Assembly: GCA_032027125.1 (NCBI GenBank)
Contig: JAVSMQ010000001.1
Span: 470,160-534,159 of the forward strand
Direction of reading: 5' to 3'
DNA: 64,000 bases
DNA from: JANJTB01 sp032027125
GTDB taxonomy: Bacteria; Bacteroidota; Ignavibacteria; Kapaibacteriales; UBA2268
The notes beneath the pieces are model-generated. The model did not search any database and was not told the origin of the DNA. It worked only from the letters and a program-made list of their open reading frames with translations. The translations under genes were made by a program, and so were the position numbers. This document shows, one piece after another, positions 63,265 to 64,000 of the stretch (position 1 is its first letter; each line of letters opens with the position of its first letter).

Positions 63265-64000
63265 ATGAAAAAATTTATTACTTTAATTGTCTTTATTTTA
63301 TGCTCCTTATCTTTATTGGCTCAGTTTGATATTGAAGCCTATAAAGAGTATTTGAAGACTCATAAGGATATGTCTGTTGATGATTTACTTAAAGAATATC
63401 CTGCCGGAAAATTTCTAAGTGAAGCTCCGACTGACTTTATGAAATCCGAATTTGCAGATAGCATTTCGCTCAAGTTTGCACTTACCGATTATGAAAAAAG
63501 CCTTATTAACAAACACGGCTTTATGGTCAGCGAGAGGTTAAATTATTATACCTTTATGCAGGCTTTATGGGATGTTTATAACAAGGATATGCCTGTTTAT
63601 ATATCATCCGATGCAATACTGCACGCACTGCATTATTCATTTGATAATATTCTAATCAGCTTTGAAGACCAGATTCTTAGTAAAAAGTTGATTTCTGCTT
63701 TATCAAAGATGAAAATAAATTTGAAATCATTATCAACAGGAAATGTTTCGGAGATTTATACAAAATCAGTGAATGATTTGGATGTATATTTAACTGTTAC
63801 CGAAAAATTGCTTAATATTTACAGTTCTTGCGTTTTTCCTGAAAACGAAGTTGAAGTCCAGAAATTAATGACACTGATTAATGATAAACAAATCGCCGAT
63901 TATCCTTTGTTTGCCGAAAAACCTAGACTTTTGGATTTCAGCCAGTTTACTCCGAGAGGGCATTATACAAGAAGTAAAGAACTGACAAACTATTTTCTTG
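63265..64000 (+). CDS. DUF3160 protein, paralogue (cut by window end)
   Basis: Open from the ATG at 63265 to the end of the window (245 codons). Signal sequence (MKKFITLIVFILCSLSLLAQ), then a protein very close to the previous gene, with long identical stretches such as LTDYEKSLINKHGFMVSERL and FSQFTPRGHYT. The nucleotide match around 63480-63540 is nearly exact, while other parts differ more, which suggests gene conversion or recent duplication. The 3' end and any T9SS tail lie outside the window. Confidence 0.9.
   Translation, partial: MKKFITLIVFILCSLSLLAQFDIEAYKEYLKTHKDMSVDDLLKEYPAGKFLSEAPTDFMKSEFADSISLKFALTDYEKSLINKHGFMVSERLNYYTFMQALWDVYNKDMPVYISSDAILHALHYSFDNILISFEDQILSKKLISALSKMKINLKSLSTGNVSEIYTKSVNDLDVYLTVTEKLLNIYSSCVFPENEVEVQKLMTLINDKQIADYPLFAEKPRLLDFSQFTPRGHYTRSKELTNYFL

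Overview
The window reads as an AT-rich chromosome segment (or scaffold: there is a 40-base run of N at 18360-18399) from a Gram-negative bacterium of the Bacteroidota/Chlorobiota superphylum, most like the Ignavibacteria/Kapabacteria lineages. The evidence is several secreted proteins with type IX secretion (Por) C-terminal sorting domains, a PorV-like outer-membrane protein, a Kgd-type E2-E1 fusion of 2-oxoglutarate dehydrogenase, DUF3160 proteins, and many c-type cytochromes. The lineage is inferred from gene families only.

Layout. 1-2301 (minus): lspA, an RluA-type pseudouridine synthase and a nitroreductase cut by the window edge. 2822-8053 (minus): a respiratory or outer-membrane electron-transfer cluster with a cytochrome b, a 13-heme cytochrome c, two paralogous monoheme cytochromes, a Rieske lipoprotein and a Cyc2-like haem-plus-barrel protein, cut into units by hairpin terminators. 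8707-12306 (plus): kgd. 12380-13266 (minus): an MNT nucleotidyltransferase and a BrnT/BrnA toxin-antitoxin pair. 13725-16463 (plus): a lipoprotein and a PorV-like outer-membrane protein. 16602-18761: an FN3 protein and two adjacent tandem arrays with the same 21-bp period. 19169-22292 (minus): a very AT-rich three-gene membrane operon with a pentapeptide-repeat protein, preceded by a collapsed DNA-methyltransferase remnant. 22450-29033 (minus): two T9SS cargo proteins. 29408-34425 (minus): pckA, a polyprenyl synthase, dprA and a SpoU methylase. 34426-39414 (minus): a giant vWA/WD40 T9SS protein.

39649-42812 (minus) is a graveyard of polymorphic-toxin C-terminal cassettes: three HINT-domain fragments, a toxin tip with Imm32, a broken Ntox50-like toxin with its probable immunity gene, an RDD protein and DUF4160/DUF2442 pairs. 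Then follow an SRPBCC protein, a GatB/YqeY protein and mutS2, a chimeric membrane-fusion/TPR gene, a TPR protein, a complete RND efflux operon (adaptor, pump, TolC) and tRNA-Lys. The last part holds a lipoprotein, an LRR protein, a barrel protein, a nested repeat/MITE region, an Omp85-like protein, a phosphatase-like protein lacking the signature Arg, an OsmC protein and two tandem DUF3160 proteins, the second cut by the window edge.

Most interesting: the cytochrome cluster with its Cyc2-like architecture, the decaying toxin/immunity array joined by repeated HINT fragments, the AT-rich pentapeptide/membrane operon, the paired 21-bp arrays, the MITE with 8-bp target duplication nested in an older repeat, and the adaptor-TPR gene fusion.
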